Made by a program: the position numbers and the translations under genes. From IMG/VR virus record IMGVR_UViG_3300010885_037170, positions 1-22,810 of that record: a DNA stretch of 22,810 nt; one strand, given 5' to 3'. The notes under the pieces were generated by a model, which was given only the letters and a program-made list of their open reading frames with translations, ran no database searches and had not been told where the DNA came from. Positions within the stretch are counted from its first letter, which is position 1; each line of letters starts with the position of its first letter. The stretch is from a virus. Below, in pieces: positions 20,473-22,810 of this stretch.

Positions 20473-20997
20473 TTATTGAATCCCCTTCCAAATGCTAATA
20501 TCCCGCGCATAATAGGCCCGCACCGCAGCCTCTTCGTCGCTGGTCAGCGTCGGGCGAGTCTCGCTCTCGTTTTCGTGCGGAAGAAAATCGAATCCGACCG
20601 CCGCACAAAAAGCGTTAATTCCCGTCTCGAATTTGAAAAGCTGGACGCTCGGGAGAACGAGGTCCGTGAGTCCGCGAGTTTCGAGCGATTCAAAGTGGAC
20701 ATCAACGAGATTCTGAGTCATGGGCGGTTTTCCTTCAATCCGCTCATCAAGGTCATTGAGCATCGCTAGAGCATCTGTTGGTGTCTTTCCAGTCTTAGCA
20801 CACGCTGAAATAAAACGGTCCACGGAATCACGAATTAGCGCAAAGGCTGAAAAACTATCAGGAATCTCAAACGTGCGGGGAGAAAATGGAGAACGCTGTT
20901 CAGGTGTATAAAGAGCGTCAATCTTTGCCCTGATGCTGGTGCTTCCAGAACGGGGGATGAACAAAATACATTTATTTGTTGGTAAGTGGAGCCACAT
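20473..20997 (-). CDS. Sulfotransferase-like protein
   Basis: 174 residues. CILFIPRSGSTSIRAKIDAL (10-29) matches the 5'-phosphosulfate-binding loop of PAPS-dependent sulfotransferases (P[KR]xGxTS type). FALIRDSVDRFISACAK (52-68) matches the 3'-phosphate-binding motif (R.P..R..S). PPMTQNLVDV and the late SLETRG...LFKFE segment, then an EEAAVRAYYARDISIWKG end, resemble the carbohydrate sulfotransferase group. The protein is shorter than typical enzymes (250-350 residues), so it may be minimal. Catalysis would move sulfate from PAPS to a sugar or other acceptor. It sits between tail-fibre and lysis genes, so it may modify host surface glycans or virion components. The fold is well supported; the substrate is unknown. 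Confidence 0.75.
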   Translation of the reverse strand: MWLHLPTNKCILFIPRSGSTSIRAKIDALYTPEQRSPFSPRTFEIPDSFSAFALIRDSVDRFISACAKTGKTPTDALAMLNDLDERIEGKPPMTQNLVDVHFESLETRGLTDLVLPSVQLFKFETGINAFCAAVGFDFLPHENESETRPTLTSDEEAAVRAYYARDISIWKGIQ

Positions 20998-20999
20998 AA

Positions 21000-21365
21000 T
21001 TAAGATCCTTTAGTTACTGTGCAAGTGCCACTTCCCACATCTACTATGGTAAATGTAACAAGCCACGGACATAATGGAACTGAGGCAATAGGAAGAGACG
21101 CGCTTCGTATGGAAAATATCAGATTTAAGTTTTTGCCATCAAAAATGCCGTAATGATACGTCCAATACGGAAAACTTCCTGTAACGCAGTATAGTTCATA
21201 GGTGATCCCGCCAATCACATCTCCATAAGTATTCCTGCCATTGTTTGCTCCGTTAATAGGCAAAATGATTGATCCGTTTACAATAGCACTTGCCGTCGCA
21301 TCCGGCGTTCCGCCGCTCGCCGGTTTACGCGAAGCAAAAATCGACTGTGCCAGCGCGAGAAACAT
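21000..21365 (-). CDS. Small tail-fibre-associated protein, candidate
   Basis: 121 residues. The N-terminus MFLALAQSIFASRKPASG is weakly hydrophobic but not a clear signal peptide. The rest is beta-strand and aromatic rich (NTYGDVIGGITYELYCVTGS, FPYWTYHYGIFDGKNL, IPWLVTF-like segment CPWLVTFTIVDV). The start overlaps the previous stop (TGATG). Its place after the tail fibre and before the sulfotransferase suggests a receptor-binding or virion accessory protein. No family is recognised. Confidence 0.65.
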   Translation of the reverse strand: MFLALAQSIFASRKPASGGTPDATASAIVNGSIILPINGANNGRNTYGDVIGGITYELYCVTGSFPYWTYHYGIFDGKNLNLIFSIRSASLPIASVPLCPWLVTFTIVDVGSGTCTVTKGS

Positions 21366-21625
21366 CAGGCGTAATAAGCGATGATCGTTCCGCTGTGCAG
21401 AGTGATCGCAGAAAACGACCCTTCAAGAATCGTTCCAGCCGGAATCGTTGGCGCGCTTCCCAACGTGGTATTCGCCACACCCGAGAGCGTTCCAGTCAAG
21501 ATGTTGAATTTCGCGTCTGCAAGAACCTGAATAACACCCCAGGTAGAGCCCGTTACCCCTCCCGGAGTGTGAGCCGAAGTGTCGTTGTAAAGTGTTCCTC
21601 CGCGTGTTGCGTTGTCGATTTTCAT
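21365..21625 (-). CDS. Small virion protein beside the tail fibre
   Basis: 86 residues. Thr/Gly/Ala-rich and beta-prone throughout, with the C-terminal pattern PTIPAGTILEGSFSAITLHS followed by GTIIAYYA. The 'IPAG..L.G.F..I.L.SG..IAY' ending recurs in small proteins next to phage tail-fibre genes. It begins right after the tail-fibre stop and overlaps the next gene's start. Probably a tail-fibre accessory or decoration protein, inferred from pattern and position. Confidence 0.65.
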   Translation of the reverse strand: MKIDNATRGGTLYNDTSAHTPGGVTGSTWGVIQVLADAKFNILTGTLSGVANTTLGSAPTIPAGTILEGSFSAITLHSGTIIAYYA

Positions 21626-21626
21626 A

Positions 21627-22810
21627 TTATGCTTTGATTTCCTGCAATGTTAATGTTGCTGCCGATATTCCGCCAAATAACCGAGCCCCTGTTGTGCCAT
21701 TGATTGCGATTGTTCCTGTGGAACTTGGACCGCATCTGACAGAATATGTCTGAGCGGACGTGCTGCCGGGGGAATCATAAACGCACAGGCTCGCGGTTGA
21801 ATGGGTCTGATTGTAATAATACACATGGCATGTAGCGACGCCGATGCACGTTGATCCGCGAAACACCGAAAAAATTGCGCCGTATCCGTTTGATGCCGCC
21901 GTCACAACTGGCACGCAGAGAGAAACGAGAACCTTGTTTGTTGCTGACTGCGGCGTGATTGCCTGAGAAATAATTTGCACCCCCTCTGAAGAAAGGGGCG
22001 TTGTATCATCAAGGGGAATCACCGAAGTCACCGCTTGCTGTGTCCCATATGATGCTTGAATGACCTGGACAACAGCTCCGGAAGCAACCTTTGCCTGAGT
22101 GACCGATCCGTCTGCCAGTTTTGCAGTTGTCACATTCGCATCAAGAATCTTGACGGTCGTAACTGCATCGGATGCCAGCTTTGCCGCCGTCACATTCGCA
22201 TCCGTAATTTTTGCAGTAGTGACCGCATTCGATGCCAGCTTTGCAGTAGTGACCGAAGCGTCCGCCAGTTGAGTAGTTCCGACAACACCAGCAGAAAGCG
22301 TGAACGAATATGCCGACCACGATCCGGCAGTTGTTGCGGTCGAAATATAAACGGTGGTCGTATCAAGCTGAACACCAAGTTGCCCAAGAAAATCAGGAAC
22401 AGCGGCAGTCCGCGCAGACAAATTTGCAAATGTCTTTGTTGGCTGGTCAACAACTGTTGCCGGAAGATTCAGAAGAGTTTGAATCTCTGCCCCGGTGAAC
22501 ATTTTTGCCACCCCGTCAGCCCCGATGCCAACCAGCGCGTTCAGCACTTTTGCAAATGGGGTGATTGACCCGTCAGCCTCGCGGAGCTTGAAGCTTGCCG
22601 CCAATCGCCGCGCATTTTGTTGGGAAAGATATGTCAGCCGGTCGAGCCCTTGCTCGTGCATGGCCGCGGGGAAGTTGTCAGCCTCAGTATATTGGAGCGG
22701 CTGAACAACCGGAATGTCGCGGTAGATTGTCACCGTGCTTGTCGCCGGAACAGCCGCAACAGTTGTCACGCTTCCACCGTCCGAGTTCCCGGCGCCGGTG
22801 ACCGAATAAT
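21627..22810 (-). CDS. Tail fibre protein, 5' end off the window
   Basis: At least 394 codons, open to the right edge; upstream of the GTG at 22769 the frame continues (YSVTGAGNSDGGSVTTVAAV), so the true start lies outside. The visible N-terminal part (VTIYRDIPVVQPLQYTEADN, FPAAMHEQGLDRLTYLSQQN) matches the conserved virion-attachment domain of T7 gp17-type fibres. A central shaft has about six 10-residue repeats of type NAVTTAKLAD (roughly 22080-22280), encoded by degenerate 30-base repeats. The C-terminal domain from VIPLDDTTPLSSEGVQIISQ on is a globular beta domain likely to bind the receptor. It heads the right-hand operon. Confidence 0.9.
   Translation of the reverse strand, partial: YSVTGAGNSDGGSVTTVAAVPATSTVTIYRDIPVVQPLQYTEADNFPAAMHEQGLDRLTYLSQQNARRLAASFKLREADGSITPFAKVLNALVGIGADGVAKMFTGAEIQTLLNLPATVVDQPTKTFANLSARTAAVPDFLGQLGVQLDTTTVYISTATTAGSWSAYSFTLSAGVVGTTQLADASVTTAKLASNAVTTAKITDANVTAAKLASDAVTTVKILDANVTTAKLADGSVTQAKVASGAVVQVIQASYGTQQAVTSVIPLDDTTPLSSEGVQIISQAITPQSATNKVLVSLCVPVVTAASNGYGAIFSVFRGSTCIGVATCHVYYYNQTHSTASLCVYDSPGSTSAQTYSVRCGPSSTGTIAINGTTGARLFGGISAATLTLQEIKA

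Noticed and set aside
21627-22810. A diversity-generating retroelement acting on the tail fibre, as in phage BPP-1
   Set aside because: No reverse transcriptase gene and no template/variable repeat pair is seen in the window; the fibre repeats are ordinary 10-residue shaft repeats.
1-22810. CRISPR array or insertion sequence
   Set aside because: No regularly spaced repeats with unique spacers and no transposase gene were seen; the 16-bp repeats are kilobases apart.

Overview
This window is a 22.8-kb piece of a temperate tailed-phage genome, probably a short-tailed (podovirus-like) phage of a Gram-negative bacterium. The Gram-negative reading rests on lipoproteins and spanin-like envelope proteins in the lysis region. 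Head genes are of the type seen in T7-like and Bordetella BPP-1-like phages: a T7-type head-tail connector portal, a scaffold, a Bbp19-like protein and a capsid of the 'phage capsid protein' family. The host genus cannot be read from the sequence. A tRNA-Gly 3' end beside the integrase shows that the phage integrates into a tRNA-Gly gene.

Layout. Except for the integrase, every gene is on the minus strand, so the map reads right to left. Right edge to 18.2 kb: tail fibre (5' end off the window), two small tail-fibre-associated proteins, a sulfotransferase-like enzyme, then a lysis cassette of four membrane proteins or lipoproteins and a secreted Cys/His endolysin. 17.0-18.2 kb: tyrosine integrase on the plus strand, overlapping the endolysin tail to tail. 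16.84-17.03 kb: a compact attP (two pairs of direct repeats flanking a tRNA-Gly 3' end and a terminator hairpin). 16.8-15.4 kb: accessory/early genes (basic protein, lipoprotein, two ribbon-helix-helix proteins, several very small coupled ORFs, one of them a tiny membrane protein in an alternative frame). 15.0-7.5 kb: replication and recombination (SSB-like protein, excisionase-like HTH, coiled-coil protein, PIF1-type helicase, AEP-like primase fused to an SF3 helicase, RusA-like resolvase) with a repeat-rich origin candidate at 7.94-8.15 kb. 7.45 kb to the left edge: terminase small and large subunits, portal, HTH protein, Bbp19-like protein, scaffold, major capsid protein and two small structural proteins, the last running off the window.

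The left edge cuts the 3' end of a virion gene and the right edge cuts the 5' end of a tail-fibre gene, and phage genes lie on both sides of attP. The missing tail genes would join the two edges, so the template was most likely a circular or circularly permuted phage genome, not an integrated prophage.

The most interesting signal is a 16-bp asymmetric repeat, AGGGTGTCAGTCAAGA. It is present four times exactly and once in degenerate form. Four of the five copies sit at gene junctions in one orientation, before the primase, terminase, portal and capsid genes. Its 13-bp core matches the mycobacteriophage L5 stoperator consensus, as I remember it, at 11 of 13 positions. A dispersed repressor-binding silencing system is therefore a testable reading. 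The other points worth checking are the attP anatomy, the GTCGGG-box origin, the sulfotransferase and the nested membrane-protein gene.
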